Assembly (NCBI RefSeq): GCF_001427585.1
Contig: NZ_LMGY01000001.1
Coordinates: 63,270-127,269 of the forward strand
Direction: 5' to 3'
DNA length: 64,000 nucleotides
Source of the DNA: Pseudoxanthomonas sp. Root630
Lineage (GTDB): Bacteria; Pseudomonadota; Gammaproteobacteria; Xanthomonadales; Xanthomonadaceae
The number at the start of each line of letters is the position of its first letter. The stretch's first letter is position 1. The position numbers and the translations under genes were made by a program. Positions 19,072 to 27,707 of this stretch are shown in pieces. The notes under the pieces are model-generated. The model was not told the origin of the DNA and searched no databases. It saw nothing but the letters and a program-made list of their open reading frames with translations.

Positions 19072-20325
19072 ATGTTCCCGCGCGACGCCCGCATCGAAAG
19101 CTACGATCCCGAACTGGCCCAGGCCATCGCCCACGAGGCGCGCCGGCAGGAGGATCACGTCGAGCTGATCGCCAGCGAGAACTACGCCAGCCCCCGCGTG
19201 CTGGAGGCCCAGGGCAGCGTGCTGACCAACAAATACGCCGAGGGCTACCCGCACAAGCGCTATTACGGCGGTTGCGAGTACGTGGACATCGCCGAGCAAC
19301 TGGCGATCGACCGCGTGAAGCAGCTGTTCGGCGCCGACTATGCCAACGTGCAGCCGCATTCCGGTTCGCAGGCCAACCAGGCCGTGTACTTCGCCCTGTT
19401 GCAGCCGGGCGACACCATCCTGGGCATGAGCCTGGCCCACGGCGGCCACCTGACCCACGGCGCCAAGGTCAACGCCTCGGGCAAGATCTTCAACGCCGTC
19501 CAGTACGGCGTGAACGACCAGGGCCTGATCGACTACGACGAAGTGGAAAAGCTGGCGCTGGAGCACAAGCCGAAGATGGTCGTGGCAGGTTTCTCCGCCT
19601 ATTCGCAGGTGGTGGATTGGGCGCGCTTCCGCGCCATCGCCGACAAGGTCGGCGCCTACCTGTTCGTCGACATGGCGCACGTGGCAGGCCTGGTCGCCGC
19701 CGGCGTCTATCCGAACCCGCTGCCGCACGCGCACGTGGTCACCTCGACCACCCACAAGACGCTGCGCGGCCCGCGCGGCGGCATCATCGTGGCCAAGGGC
19801 GCTGGCGAAGAGATCGAGAAGAAGCTGCAGAGCATCGTCTTCCCGGGCATCCAGGGCGGTCCGCTGATGCACGTCATCGCGGCCAAGGCCGTGGCCTTCA
19901 AGGAAGCGCTGGAGCCGGAGTTCAAGGACTACCAGGCGCAGGTGGTGAAGAATGCCCAGGCGATGGCGAAGACGATCATCGCGCGCGGCTACAAGATCGT
20001 GTCCGGCGGCACCGAGAACCACCTGATGCTGGTCGACATGATCGGCAAGGACGTCAGCGGCAAGGACGCGGAAGAGGCGCTGGGCAAGGCGCACATCACC
20101 GTCAACAAGAACTCCGTGCCGAACGATCCGCGCAAGCCCTTCGTGACCTCGGGCCTGCGCATCGGCACCCCGGCCGTGACCACGCGCGGCTATGGCGAGC
20201 AGGACTGCATCGACCTGGCCAACTGGATCTGCGACGTGCTCGACGCACCGACCGACGAAGCCGTGTTGGCCAAGGTACGGGACAACGTCACCGCGCAGTG
20301 CCGCAAGTACCCGGTCTACGGCTGA
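19072..20325 (+). CDS. glyA: Serine hydroxymethyltransferase
   Basis: PLP enzyme that interconverts serine and glycine while loading one-carbon units onto tetrahydrofolate. 417 residues, the same as E. coli GlyA. It shows [20 protein letters not shown], the [14 protein letters not shown] block and the PLP-lysine motif [13 protein letters not shown] with the Schiff-base lysine at 229, the position it has in E. coli. The ATG at 19072 gives the expected N-terminus; upstream in-frame sequence is not coding. nrdR follows after 9 bp, a gene order shared by many proteobacteria. Confidence 0.97.
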   Translation: MFPRDARIESYDPELAQAIAHEARRQEDHVELIASENYASPRVLEAQGSVLTNKYAEGYPHKRYYGGCEYVDIAEQLAIDRVKQLFGADYANVQPHSGSQANQAVYFALLQPGDTILGMSLAHGGHLTHGAKVNASGKIFNAVQYGVNDQGLIDYDEVEKLALEHKPKMVVAGFSAYSQVVDWARFRAIADKVGAYLFVDMAHVAGLVAAGVYPNPLPHAHVVTSTTHKTLRGPRGGIIVAKGAGEEIEKKLQSIVFPGIQGGPLMHVIAAKAVAFKEALEPEFKDYQAQVVKNAQAMAKTIIARGYKIVSGGTENHLMLVDMIGKDVSGKDAEEALGKAHITVNKNSVPNDPRKPFVTSGLRIGTPAVTTRGYGEQDCIDLANWICDVLDAPTDEAVLAKVRDNVTAQCRKYPVYG

Positions 20326-20334
20326 CCGACGACG

Positions 20335-20871
20335 ATGCACTGCCCCTTCTGCCAGCACACCGACACCCGCGTGATCGATTCGCGCGTGTCCGAGGACGGC
20401 GCCACGATCCGGCGCCGTCGCGAGTGCGAGGCCTGTGGGGAGCGGTTCTCGACGCTGGAGAACATCGAGATCAAGTTGCCGGCGGTCATCAAGGGCGATG
20501 GCCGTCGTGACGCGTTCGATGCCCGCAAGCTTCGCGCGGGCTTCGACCGCGCGCTGCAGAAGCGGCCGGTGTCGGAAGAACAGATCGAGGCCGCGGTGCG
20601 CGCGGTGGTGCACAGCATCCGCATGAGCGGCGAGCGCGAGATCGCCTCGCGCAAGATCGGCGAGTTCGTGATGAACGAGCTGCGCAAGCTCGACCACGTG
20701 GGTTACGTGCGCTTCGCGTCGGTGTACCGCAGCTTCGAGGATGTCGCCGATTTCCGCGAGGAGATCGAGAAGCTGGAGCGCGACCTGCCGGCCGGTGCCG
20801 GGCAGCTCTCGCTGCTGGGCGGCGACGTCGTCCCGTTCGACAAGCACGCGGACAAGAACAAGAAGCGCTGA
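20335..20871 (+). CDS. nrdR: Transcriptional repressor NrdR
   Basis: Zinc-finger and ATP-cone repressor of ribonucleotide reductase genes. The 178-residue product has the zinc ribbon MHCPFC...CEACG (C3, C6, C31, C34) followed by the ATP-cone domain ([21 protein letters not shown]). The C-terminal tail after about residue 150 is longer than in E. coli (149 residues) and ends in [10 protein letters not shown]. Lies between glyA and the riboflavin genes, as in many gammaproteobacteria. Confidence 0.96.
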   Translation: MHCPFCQHTDTRVIDSRVSEDGATIRRRRECEACGERFSTLENIEIKLPAVIKGDGRRDAFDARKLRAGFDRALQKRPVSEEQIEAAVRAVVHSIRMSGEREIASRKIGEFVMNELRKLDHVGYVRFASVYRSFEDVADFREEIEKLERDLPAGAGQLSLLGGDVVPFDKHADKNKKR

Positions 20872-20874
20872 GCC

Positions 20875-21378
20875 GTGCGCATCGACGCGATCGGCCGGTA
20901 CCCGCAGTACATTCCGGACCTCGCCGCCTGGCACCACGCCGAGTGGGGGCCGCTCTACGACGACTGGACGCTGGAAGCGGCGACGGCCGAGCTGGTCGAT
21001 CACGCGACGCGCACGTCGTTACCCACCACGCTGCTGTTGATGGACGGCGACACGCTGCTGGGGTCGGTCAGCGTGCTGATCGAAGATGCGCCGGCGTTGC
21101 AGGACCGTGGCAGCCCCTGGCTGGGCAGCCTCTACATGCGGCCCGAGGCGCGAGGGCGGGGCGGTGGGCGCGTGCTGGTCGACGCCGCCGTTGCGCATGC
21201 GGCCCGCGAGGGCGTTGCGCTGTTGCGGCTGTTCACGCTGTGGCACGAGGATTTCTATGCCGCGCTCGGCTGGCAGGTCGCAGAACGCACCGCGCTGCAC
21301 GGCACGCCGGTCGTGATCATGTCGATCGTACCCGCCGAGCGGGTAGCGCATACTGGCGCCCCTTCGTCGCACGGCTGA
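20875..21378 (+). CDS. GNAT family N-acetyltransferase
   Basis: A 167-residue acetyltransferase-like protein starting from GTG three bases after the nrdR stop. Features are a strand-rich N-terminal half with TLLLMDGDTLLGSVSVL, the acetyl-CoA loop region LYMRPEARGRGGGRVLV (a clear Q/R-x-x-G-x-G/A variant) and the C-terminal LFTLWHEDFYAALGWQV. The close spacing on both sides places it in the nrdR-ribD transcription unit. Substrate unknown. Confidence 0.82.
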   Translation: MRIDAIGRYPQYIPDLAAWHHAEWGPLYDDWTLEAATAELVDHATRTSLPTTLLLMDGDTLLGSVSVLIEDAPALQDRGSPWLGSLYMRPEARGRGGGRVLVDAAVAHAAREGVALLRLFTLWHEDFYAALGWQVAERTALHGTPVVIMSIVPAERVAHTGAPSSHG

Positions 21379-21381
21379 CGC

Positions 21382-22476
21382 ATGTCCATCGCCTTCTCCG
21401 CCTTCGACCACCAGTGCATGGCGCGCGCGCTGCGCCTGGCCGAGCGCGGTGCCTACACCACGCGGCCCAACCCCATGGTGGGTTGCGTGATCGCGCAGGG
21501 CGAGGAGACTGTCGGCGAGGGATGGCACCAGAAGGCGGGCGAGCCGCATGCCGAGGTCTTCGCCTTGCAGGCGGCCGGCGACCGTGCACGCGGTGCGACC
21601 GCCTACGTCACCCTGGAACCCTGCGCGCATACCGGACGCACGGGGCCTTGCGCGGACGCGCTGATCGCCGCGGGCGTGGGCCGCGTGGTCGCCGCCATGC
21701 GCGATCCCTTCCCGCAGGTGGATGGTGCCGGTTTCGACAAGCTGACCGCGGCAGGCATCGGCGTGCAGTCCGGGCTGATGGAAGCGCAGGCGCGGCGGTT
21801 GAACCGCGGATTCCTCTCGCGGATCGAACGCGGGCGGCCATGGGTGCGGGTCAAGCTGGCCACCAGTCTGGATGGCCGCACGGCGATGGCCAACGGCGAT
21901 TCCAAATGGATCAGCGGCGAGGCCTCGCGTCGCGACGTGATGCGCTGGCGTGCCAGGGCCGGCGCGATCCTGACCGGTGCCGGTACGGTGCTGGCCGATG
22001 ATCCGTCACTGACGGTGCGCTTCGGCGACGACACCGCGTTCGCGCCGCCGCTGCGCGTGGTGCTCGACCCCGGCCTGGCAACCGTGGCCCGGGGCAACGT
22101 GCGCCAGGGCGACGCGCCCACGCTCTACGTGCATACCGCCGACGCCAAGCCGCCGCGCGAAACCGACGTGCAGCGCGTGGTGGCGCCCGCGACGGGCAGC
22201 AATTTCGATCTCAAGGCGGTGCTGGAACTGCTGGCGCAGCGGGGGGTGAACGAACTCCACGTGGAAGCCGGCGCCACCCTGGCCGGCGCATTCCTGGCGG
22301 CGGGCCTGGCCGACGAGGTGCTGCTGTATGTCGCGCCGGTGCTGCTGGGCGACCAGGCGCGACCCCTGTTCGGCGGCTTGGGCATCCAGGCGATGGCGGA
22401 GCGGCTGAAGCTGGAGATTGTGGACAGCCGCATGATTGGCGAAGATCACCGCCTCCTGCTGCAACCAGCCCGCTGA
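21382..22476 (+). CDS. ribD: Bifunctional diaminohydroxyphosphoribosylaminopyrimidine deaminase / 5-amino-6-(5-phosphoribosylamino)uracil reductase
   Basis: Second and third steps of riboflavin synthesis. The 364-residue protein has an N-terminal zinc deaminase domain with HAE at 56-58 and PC-x8-C (C81, C90). Its C-terminal reductase domain contains RPWVRVKLATSLDGRTAM, GDSKWISGEASRRDVM and AGAILTGAGTVLADDPSL. Three bases separate it from the GNAT gene. It lies upstream of the FMN riboswitch, so unlike ribE-ribBX-ribH it is not under that switch. Confidence 0.97.
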   Translation: MSIAFSAFDHQCMARALRLAERGAYTTRPNPMVGCVIAQGEETVGEGWHQKAGEPHAEVFALQAAGDRARGATAYVTLEPCAHTGRTGPCADALIAAGVGRVVAAMRDPFPQVDGAGFDKLTAAGIGVQSGLMEAQARRLNRGFLSRIERGRPWVRVKLATSLDGRTAMANGDSKWISGEASRRDVMRWRARAGAILTGAGTVLADDPSLTVRFGDDTAFAPPLRVVLDPGLATVARGNVRQGDAPTLYVHTADAKPPRETDVQRVVAPATGSNFDLKAVLELLAQRGVNELHVEAGATLAGAFLAAGLADEVLLYVAPVLLGDQARPLFGGLGIQAMAERLKLEIVDSRMIGEDHRLLLQPAR

Positions 22477-22484
22477 CGCTCGCC

Positions 22485-23246
22485 ATGGTGGCCTTCAAGG
22501 ACCATTTCTCCGGGGTCGCCGACGTTTACGTCGCTTCCCGTCCCACGTATCCCGATGCGTTGTACGACGTGATCGCCGACGCCGTGCCCGCCAGCGCCCA
22601 CGTGTGGGAGCCGGGCGCCGGCAGCGGGCAGGCCACGCGGGGCCTCGCGGCCCGCTTCGCCCATGTGCACGCCACCGACCCCAGCGCGGCGCAGATCGAG
22701 CGCCATTGGGCGCACGGCCAGCCGGGCAGCAACGTCAGCCTGACCATCGAACCGGCGGAGACGACCGCGCTGCCGGACGCCAGCGTGGACCTGGTCGCCG
22801 TGGCGCAGGCGCTGCACTGGTTCGACCGCTACCGCTTCTTCGCCACCTGCGAGCGCGTGCTGCGTCCGGGCGGCGTGCTGGCGGCCTGGACCTACCAGGA
22901 CATCATCTTCGAGGACGATCTGGCCGAGGTGGCCGAGAAGGTCCGTGACGACATCGACCCGTACTGGCCGCCTGAACGCGCCGACGTGGACATGGGCTAC
23001 GGCGACTACGTGTGGCCGTTCGACGCCCTGCCGACACCGCGGCTGTGGCTGACCGCCGAATGGAACCTGCCCACGCTGCTGGGCTATTTCGGCAGCCTCT
23101 CGGCGACCGGCAGCTACCGCGCCGCAACCGGCGAGGACCCTGTCTATGCTCATACCCCGGCATTGGCCGAGGTCTGGGGCGATCCGCAGCGTCGGCGCAC
23201 CATGCGCTGGCCGCTGATCCTGCACCTGCGCCGCAAGCCGGCCTGA
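22485..23246 (+). CDS. Class I SAM-dependent methyltransferase
   Basis: A 253-residue methyltransferase of the Rossmann type. Motif I is VWEPGAGSGQATRGLA at about residues 41-56, followed by the acidic strand end VHATDPSAAQI and motif III DLVAVAQALHWFDRYRF. Such HWFD-containing proteins resemble trans-aconitate methyltransferases and yeast Tmt1/CRG1-like enzymes. It follows ribD after 8 bp and is the last gene before the riboswitch. The substrate cannot be inferred from its place among riboflavin genes. Confidence 0.85.
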   Translation: MVAFKDHFSGVADVYVASRPTYPDALYDVIADAVPASAHVWEPGAGSGQATRGLAARFAHVHATDPSAAQIERHWAHGQPGSNVSLTIEPAETTALPDASVDLVAVAQALHWFDRYRFFATCERVLRPGGVLAAWTYQDIIFEDDLAEVAEKVRDDIDPYWPPERADVDMGYGDYVWPFDALPTPRLWLTAEWNLPTLLGYFGSLSATGSYRAATGEDPVYAHTPALAEVWGDPQRRRTMRWPLILHLRRKPA

Positions 23247-23294
23247 AACCCCCGCGGAACACTCCGTTCGCCGGCCTGCGCCGGAGGCGCGGTG

Positions 23295-23300
23295 TAGAAT
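23295..23300 (+). promoter_or_regulatory. -10 element upstream of the FMN riboswitch
   Basis: TAGAAT, 34 bp before the first riboswitch stem, preceded by TG. No clear -35 at proper spacing. It would start the ribE-ribBX-ribH message so that the leader contains the complete aptamer. Confidence 0.5.
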
Positions 23301-23333
23301 GCGCGGGCCGGTTCGCCGGCACACCACCAACGA

Positions 23334-23526
23334 CGTCTTCAGGGCGGGGTGCGATTCCCCACCGGCGGTAGGTCGCCCAGCGACGAGCCCGCGAGCGCCT
23401 TGGGCGGCATGCGATTCCCTCGCAAGAGCCCGCACATCCCTGTGCGGACTTTCAAATGCCACCGAAGGGTCAGCAGATCCGGTCAGATGCCGGAGCCGAC
23501 GGTCATAGTCCGGATGAAAGAAGACG
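23334..23526 (+). promoter_or_regulatory. FMN riboswitch (RFN element)
   Basis: The conserved FMN aptamer is present in full. Closing stem P1 is CGTCTTC (23334-23340) with GAAGACG (23520-23526). Between lie CAGGGCGGGGTGCGATTCCC, CACCGGCGGTAGG, AGCCCGCGAGCGCC, AGGGTCAGCAGATCCGG, CCGGAGCCGACGG and AGTCCGGATGAAAG. On binding FMN it is expected to reduce expression of the downstream riboflavin genes. The variable arm (about 23401-23463) is much enlarged because it holds a palindromic repeat found again in murG. The region from 23527 to the ribE ATG (141 bp) includes GC-rich segments. I could not settle on a single terminator or anti-Shine-Dalgarno structure. Confidence 0.96.
23408..23458 (+). repeat. 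Palindromic repeat (copy 1) within the riboswitch variable arm
   Basis: Core CCCTCGCAAGAGCCCGCACA followed by a hairpin CCGCACA-TCCC-TGTGCGG (23430-23447). The same word order (CCCTCGCA, AGCCCGCACATCC, TGCGG, ACT, CAA) is found at 47688-47745 inside murG. Ends are flanked by GGC and GCC, consistent with sitting at the tip of a stem of the riboswitch. Confidence 0.75.
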
Positions 23527-23667
23527 GCATCGCCGAACCGCGCGCAAGCGCGGCGTCGTGCGCCTGCCTTCGCGCCCGGAGGCGTCTCCGCTTTGCTTTC
23601 GCGAGAGACGTTGCATGCCTTCCACGCTTCCCACTGCTTCCCCCGTCCTCCTGCAGGAGGCCTGCTG

Positions 23668-24270
23668 ATGTTCACCGGCATCATCGAGGGCGTCGGCCGC
23701 ATCGCGGCGCTGGAACCCGTCGGCGGCGACGTCCGCCTGACCGTGGCCGTGGGCACGCTGCCGTTCGACGCCGTGCAGCTGGGCGAGAGCATCGCGGTGA
23801 ACGGCGTGTGCCTGACCGTGATCGCGTTCGACGCCGCCAGCTTCCAGGCCGACGCCTCCACCGAAACCCTTTCGCTGACGACGCTCGGCGGCCTGGCCGC
23901 AGGCGCGCTGGTGAACCTGGAGCGGGCGATGCGCCCGACCGATCGCCTCGGCGGCCACCTGGTCAGCGGCCATGTAGACGGCGTCGGCCGCGTGCTGTCG
24001 GTGCACGAGGACGCGCGCGCGCAACGCTGGCGATTCGCCGCCCCGGCGCCGCTGCTGAAATACATCGCGAAGAAGGGCTCGATCTGCGTCGATGGCGTGA
24101 GCCTGACCGTCAACGAGGTGGACGGCGAAGGCTTTGAGGTCGCGCTGATCCCCCACACCGTCTCGCACACCGCGTTCTCGCAGACCGCCGTCGGCGATGC
24201 GGTGAACCTGGAAATCGACCTGGTCGCGCGCTATGTCGAGCGCCTGCTGGGCGAGAGGAGCGGCGCATGA
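23668..24270 (+). CDS. ribE: Riboflavin synthase, alpha subunit
   Basis: Catalyses dismutation of two 6,7-dimethyl-8-ribityllumazines to riboflavin. The 200-residue protein has two tandem lumazine-binding folds. The first begins MFTGIIEGVGRIAAL with GESIAVNGVCLTV, the second has GGHLVSGHVDGVG and KGSICVDGVSLTVN. The start at 23668 has a strong site, GCAGGAGG, eleven bases upstream. It overlaps ribBX by 4 bases (ATGA). First gene under the FMN riboswitch. Some genomes use the symbol ribC for this gene. Confidence 0.97.
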   Translation: MFTGIIEGVGRIAALEPVGGDVRLTVAVGTLPFDAVQLGESIAVNGVCLTVIAFDAASFQADASTETLSLTTLGGLAAGALVNLERAMRPTDRLGGHLVSGHVDGVGRVLSVHEDARAQRWRFAAPAPLLKYIAKKGSICVDGVSLTVNEVDGEGFEVALIPHTVSHTAFSQTAVGDAVNLEIDLVARYVERLLGERSGA

Positions 24271-25361
24271 ACTTCGCCCCGATTCCCGAACTGCTCGAGG
24301 AAATCCGCAACGGCCGCATGGTCGTCATCGTGGACGACGAGGACCGCGAGAACGAAGGCGACCTGATCATGGCGGCGGAGTTGGTCAAGCCGTCGGACAT
24401 CAACTTCATGGTCACCCATGCGCGCGGCCTGGTCTGCCTGTCGCTGACCCGCGAGCGCTGCACACAGCTGGGCCTGGCGCCGATGGTGCAGACCAACACG
24501 GCGCAGTTCCACACCAACTTCACGGTCAGCATCGAAGCCGCCGAAGGCGTCACCACCGGCATCTCCGCCTACGACCGCGCACACACGGTGCGTACCGCCG
24601 TGCGTCCCGACGCGAAGCCCACCGACCTCAGCCAACCCGGCCACATCTTCCCGCTGATCGCCCAGCCCGGCGGCGTACTCACCCGCGCCGGCCACACTGA
24701 AGCCGCCAACGATCTGCCGCTGCTGGCGGGTCTGGAGCCGGCGGGCGTCCTGGTCGAGGTGCTGAACCCGGACGGCACCATGGCGCGGCGTCCAGAACTG
24801 GAAGTGTTCGCGCGCGAACACGGCCTGAAGATGGGGTCGATCGCCGACCTGATCGCCTACCGGCTGGCCACCGAACACACCGTCGAGCGCCTCGACGAAC
24901 GCGAGATCGACACCGAGTTCGGTCCGTTCCGCCTGGTCACCTACCGCGACCGCATCGCCCACGACCTGCATTTCGCCCTGGTCCGCGGCACGCCCGACAA
25001 GACCACGCCCACGCTGGTGCGCGTGCAGGTGGAGAACCCGCTGAGCGACCTGCTGCACTGGCGGCGCGACGATTTCGGCGTGCACGCGACCGATGCCCTG
25101 CGCGCGATCGCGGCCGAAGGGCAGGGCGTGATGGTCGTGCTCTCCGAGCCCCGCAACGCCGAGGCCCTGCTGGCCCGCCTGCGCAAGCAGCCCGAGGTGC
25201 GCGCCAACGCCAAGGACGTGGGCCAGTGGCGCCGGAATGGCGCGGGCGCGCAGATCCTGGCCGACCTCGGTCTGGGACGGCTGCGCGTGCTCGGTACGCC
25301 GCGCCGCCAGGTAGGCCTGGCCGGGTTCGGCCTGGACGTGGTCGAGTACGTGCAGCCGTGA
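24267..25361 (+). CDS. 3,4-dihydroxy-2-butanone-4-phosphate synthase with degenerate GTP cyclohydrolase II domain (RibBX type)
   Basis: The N-terminal half is a complete DHBP synthase: acidic loop [10 protein letters not shown] at 23-32, [10 protein letters not shown] at 51-60, TGISAYDRA and the catalytic RAGHTEA at 140-146. The C-terminal half (about 205-364) has the fold of GTP cyclohydrolase II. However, the segment where its zinc cysteines should be reads [21 protein letters not shown] and contains no cysteine at all. So only the ribB activity is expected; the cyclohydrolase must be encoded elsewhere as ribA. Such RibBX proteins are known in several proteobacteria. Overlaps ribE by 4 bases. 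Confidence 0.93.
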   Translation: MNFAPIPELLEEIRNGRMVVIVDDEDRENEGDLIMAAELVKPSDINFMVTHARGLVCLSLTRERCTQLGLAPMVQTNTAQFHTNFTVSIEAAEGVTTGISAYDRAHTVRTAVRPDAKPTDLSQPGHIFPLIAQPGGVLTRAGHTEAANDLPLLAGLEPAGVLVEVLNPDGTMARRPELEVFAREHGLKMGSIADLIAYRLATEHTVERLDEREIDTEFGPFRLVTYRDRIAHDLHFALVRGTPDKTTPTLVRVQVENPLSDLLHWRRDDFGVHATDALRAIAAEGQGVMVVLSEPRNAEALLARLRKQPEVRANAKDVGQWRRNGAGAQILADLGLGRLRVLGTPRRQVGLAGFGLDVVEYVQP

Positions 25362-25419
25362 TCCCCGGACCGGCCGGTCGCCCCGGCTGGTAGACTTCCC
25401 CACCCCCAAGGAACCCGCC

Positions 25420-25887
25420 ATGTCCCACTACGAAGGCGATCTGCGCGCGCCCGACGGCGCCCGCTTCGCGATCATCGCCAGCCGCTGGAACCCGCGCATC
25501 ACCGATGTGCTGGTGGCCGGTGCGCGCCAGAGTCTGGCCGGGAATGGCGTGGGCGAGGCCGCCGTCGACGTGGTCCGCGTGCCCGGCGCCTGGGAAATCC
25601 CGGTCGCCGCCGCGCGACTGGCGGCAGGCAACAAGCACGCGGCGATCATCGCCTTGGGCTGCGTGATCCGTGGCGACACGCGCCATTACGAGCACGTCGC
25701 CGATCGTTGCGCCGAAGGCCTGATGCGCGTGCAACTGGACACCGGCGTGCCCGTGCTGAATGGCGTGCTGGCGGTGGAGCGCATCGAGGACGCGGAAGCG
25801 CGTGCCGGTGGCAGCCACGGCAACAAGGGCGAAGAAGCGGCGCTGGCCGCCATCGAGATGGCGCACCTGCTTTCGCAGCTGTCCTGA
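25420..25887 (+). CDS. ribH: 6,7-dimethyl-8-ribityllumazine synthase
   Basis: Penultimate enzyme of riboflavin synthesis, condensing the RibBX and RibD products. 155 residues, normal length. It shows [29 protein letters not shown] and [14 protein letters not shown] with the catalytic histidine at about 89. A 58-bp gap separates it from ribBX and the start has AAGGA upstream. nusB follows after 38 bp, the common ribH-nusB pairing. Confidence 0.96.
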   Translation: MSHYEGDLRAPDGARFAIIASRWNPRITDVLVAGARQSLAGNGVGEAAVDVVRVPGAWEIPVAAARLAAGNKHAAIIALGCVIRGDTRHYEHVADRCAEGLMRVQLDTGVPVLNGVLAVERIEDAEARAGGSHGNKGEEAALAAIEMAHLLSQLS

Positions 25888-25925
25888 TCTTCCGAACGTA
25901 ACGAACACGCAGCACAGGAGCCACC

Positions 25926-26393
25926 GTGAGCCGACATCCCCATTCCAACCGCAAGGACGGCGTTGACCCGGTCACCCGCGCACGCGCGCGTCGCCGCGCA
26001 CTGCAGGCCGTGTACGCGTGGCAGATGTCGGGGGGCGAAGTCGGCCAGGTGATCGCCCAGTTCGCGCACGAGCAGGCGCACGAGATCGCCGACCTCGAGT
26101 ATTTCGAGGATCTGGTGCGTGGCGTCGTGCGGCACCGCGCGTCGCTGGACGAGGCACTGCTGCCCTTCCTCGATCGCGCCGTCGAAGAAGTCGACCCCAT
26201 CGAGCGCGCCGTGCTGCGCATCGCCGCGTACGAACTGATCCATCGCCTGGACGTGCCGTACCGCGTGGTCATCAACGAGGCCATCGAAACCACAAAGCGT
26301 TTCGGTGCCGAACACGGCCACACCTACGTCAACGGCGTGCTTGATCATGCCGCCGTCGATTGGCGCCCGGCCGAGGCGCAGGCGCGGCGCTGA
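25926..26393 (+). CDS. nusB: Transcription antitermination factor NusB
   Basis: RNA-binding component of the antitermination complex on rRNA operons. 155 residues starting from GTG, with CACAGGAG as a strong upstream site. Arginine-rich N-terminus TRARARRRALQAVYAWQMSG, then the all-helical fold with ERAVLRIAAYELIHRLDVPY, RVVINEAIETTKRFG and HTYVNGVLD. The gene follows ribH and is directly joined to a small HHH gene. Confidence 0.95.
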   Translation: MSRHPHSNRKDGVDPVTRARARRRALQAVYAWQMSGGEVGQVIAQFAHEQAHEIADLEYFEDLVRGVVRHRASLDEALLPFLDRAVEEVDPIERAVLRIAAYELIHRLDVPYRVVINEAIETTKRFGAEHGHTYVNGVLDHAAVDWRPAEAQARR

Positions 26394-26394
26394 C

Positions 26395-26646
26395 ATGGCG
26401 GCCGGCGAAGCGCGCTTCTCCGCCGCCGAACGCGACGCGCTGCTCGCGCTGAAGGGCGTCGGCCCCACTGTCCTGCAGCGGCTGGAACAGATGGGCGTCA
26501 CCTCGCTGCGACAGCTGGCGACGGCCGAGCCGTCCGAGATCGTTGCCAGCGCGGCCGGCCTGACCGGCTCCACCTGCTGGAAGAACAGTCCGCAGGCACG
26601 CGTCGCCATCCAGTCGGCTGTGGATTTCGCGCGTTCGCGGGCCTGA
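26395..26646 (+). CDS. Small helix-hairpin-helix domain protein
   Basis: An 83-residue protein whose ATG lies one base after the nusB stop. Its centre, LLALKGVGPTVLQRLEQMG followed by VTSLRQLATAEPSEI, is a helix-hairpin-helix pair of the kind used for non-sequence-specific DNA binding or protein contacts. The C-terminal part (CWKNSPQARVAIQSAVDFA) is unassigned. Tight coupling between nusB and thiL suggests co-transcription. Function unknown. Confidence 0.75.
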   Translation: MAAGEARFSAAERDALLALKGVGPTVLQRLEQMGVTSLRQLATAEPSEIVASAAGLTGSTCWKNSPQARVAIQSAVDFARSRA

Positions 26647-26653
26647 CGCCGTC

Positions 26654-27604
26654 ATGGCCGCCAGCGAATTCGACCTGATCGCCCGCATCCGCGCACGCGC
26701 GGGCACGCGCGCCGACATCGTGCTCGGCATCGGCGACGATGCGGCGTTGCTGGCGCTGCCGCCGGATCGGCAGCTGGTCGTCACCGCCGACACGTTGAAT
26801 GACGGCGTCCACTTTCCACATGCCACCGTGCCGGCCGACATCGGCTGGAAGGCGCTGGCGGTGAACCTCTCCGACCTGGCGGCCATGGGCGCGGAACCGG
26901 CCTGGTGCACGCTGTCGCTGTCGTTGCCGCAGTCCGAGGCGGCATGGATCGACAGTTTCCTCGATGGCTTCCTTGCGCTCGCCGCGCAGCACGGTATCGC
27001 CCTCGTCGGTGGCGACACCACGCGCGGACCGCTGTCGGTCTCGGTGACGGCGATGGGCCTGGTCGCGCCCGGCCGCGCATTGCGTCGCGACGGCGCGCGC
27101 GTGGGCGACGACGTCTGGGTGACCGGGACGCTCGGCGATGCGGCGGGCGGTCTCGCTCATCTGGAGCGTGCGTCGTCGCCCGTGTTGCGCGCGCGCCTGG
27201 ACCGTCCGACGCCGCGCGTGAACGCCGGTCGTGCCCTGGCCGGCATCGCGACCGCCTGTGTCGATGTCTCCGATGGACTGCTCGCCGACCTCGGGCACAT
27301 CTGCGGGCGCAGTGGCGTGGGCGCACAGGTGGACGTCGACACGCTGCCGGCGTCCGGTGCGCTGCGGGCCTCGTTCGATGACGCCCATCGCCTTGCGCTG
27401 CAGGCCAGTGGCGGCGACGACTACGAGCTGTGCTTCACCGCGCCCGCCGCAGAGCGTGAGCGCATCCTCGCGCTGGCATCGCTCGACCTGCCGATGACGC
27501 GCATCGGCCGCATCGTGGAAGGCGAGCAGGTGCAGGCGGTACGGCGCGATGGCCAACCCTGGCAGCCGGCGCGACGGGGCTATGACCACTTCGACAGCGT
27601 CTAG
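26654..27604 (+). CDS. thiL: Thiamine-monophosphate kinase
   Basis: Phosphorylates thiamine monophosphate to the cofactor thiamine pyrophosphate. 316 residues. It shows SEFDLIARIRARAG, the GIGDDAALL metal/ATP site, ADTLNDGVHFP, VNLSDLAAMGAEP, GGDTTRGPLSVSVTAMG, CVDVSDGLLADLGHI and GGDDYELCFT, all standard ThiL blocks. Located after nusB, as in E. coli. Last gene of the rightward riboflavin-thiamine block; it is followed by a REP-type pair. Confidence 0.96.
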   Translation: MAASEFDLIARIRARAGTRADIVLGIGDDAALLALPPDRQLVVTADTLNDGVHFPHATVPADIGWKALAVNLSDLAAMGAEPAWCTLSLSLPQSEAAWIDSFLDGFLALAAQHGIALVGGDTTRGPLSVSVTAMGLVAPGRALRRDGARVGDDVWVTGTLGDAAGGLAHLERASSPVLRARLDRPTPRVNAGRALAGIATACVDVSDGLLADLGHICGRSGVGAQVDVDTLPASGALRASFDDAHRLALQASGGDDYELCFTAPAAERERILALASLDLPMTRIGRIVEGEQVQAVRRDGQPWQPARRGYDHFDSV

Positions 27605-27617
27605 AGACGCTCGCAGG

Positions 27618-27706
27618 TGTGGGAGCGACGTGAGTCGCGATGCGGGGCGCAGAGGCGGCCAGTGTTCGTTTGCAACTGCATGTTCGCGACTTGCGTCGCT
27701 CCCACA
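27618..27706. repeat. Inverted pair of GTGG-type REP palindromes
   Basis: TGTGGGAGCGACGTGAGTCG...(27618-27640) and its near reverse complement (27684-27706) flank 43 bp, between the convergent thiL and FAD oxidase genes. A single arm of the same family is at 37811-37833, and the pair at 10701-10784 is a sequence variant. It may serve as a two-way transcription barrier. Confidence 0.75.
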
Positions 27707-27707
27707 T

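Noticed and set aside
23299..23508. Small plus-strand ORF across the FMN riboswitch
   Set aside because: The sequence is explained fully by the conserved aptamer, and the peptide resembles nothing.
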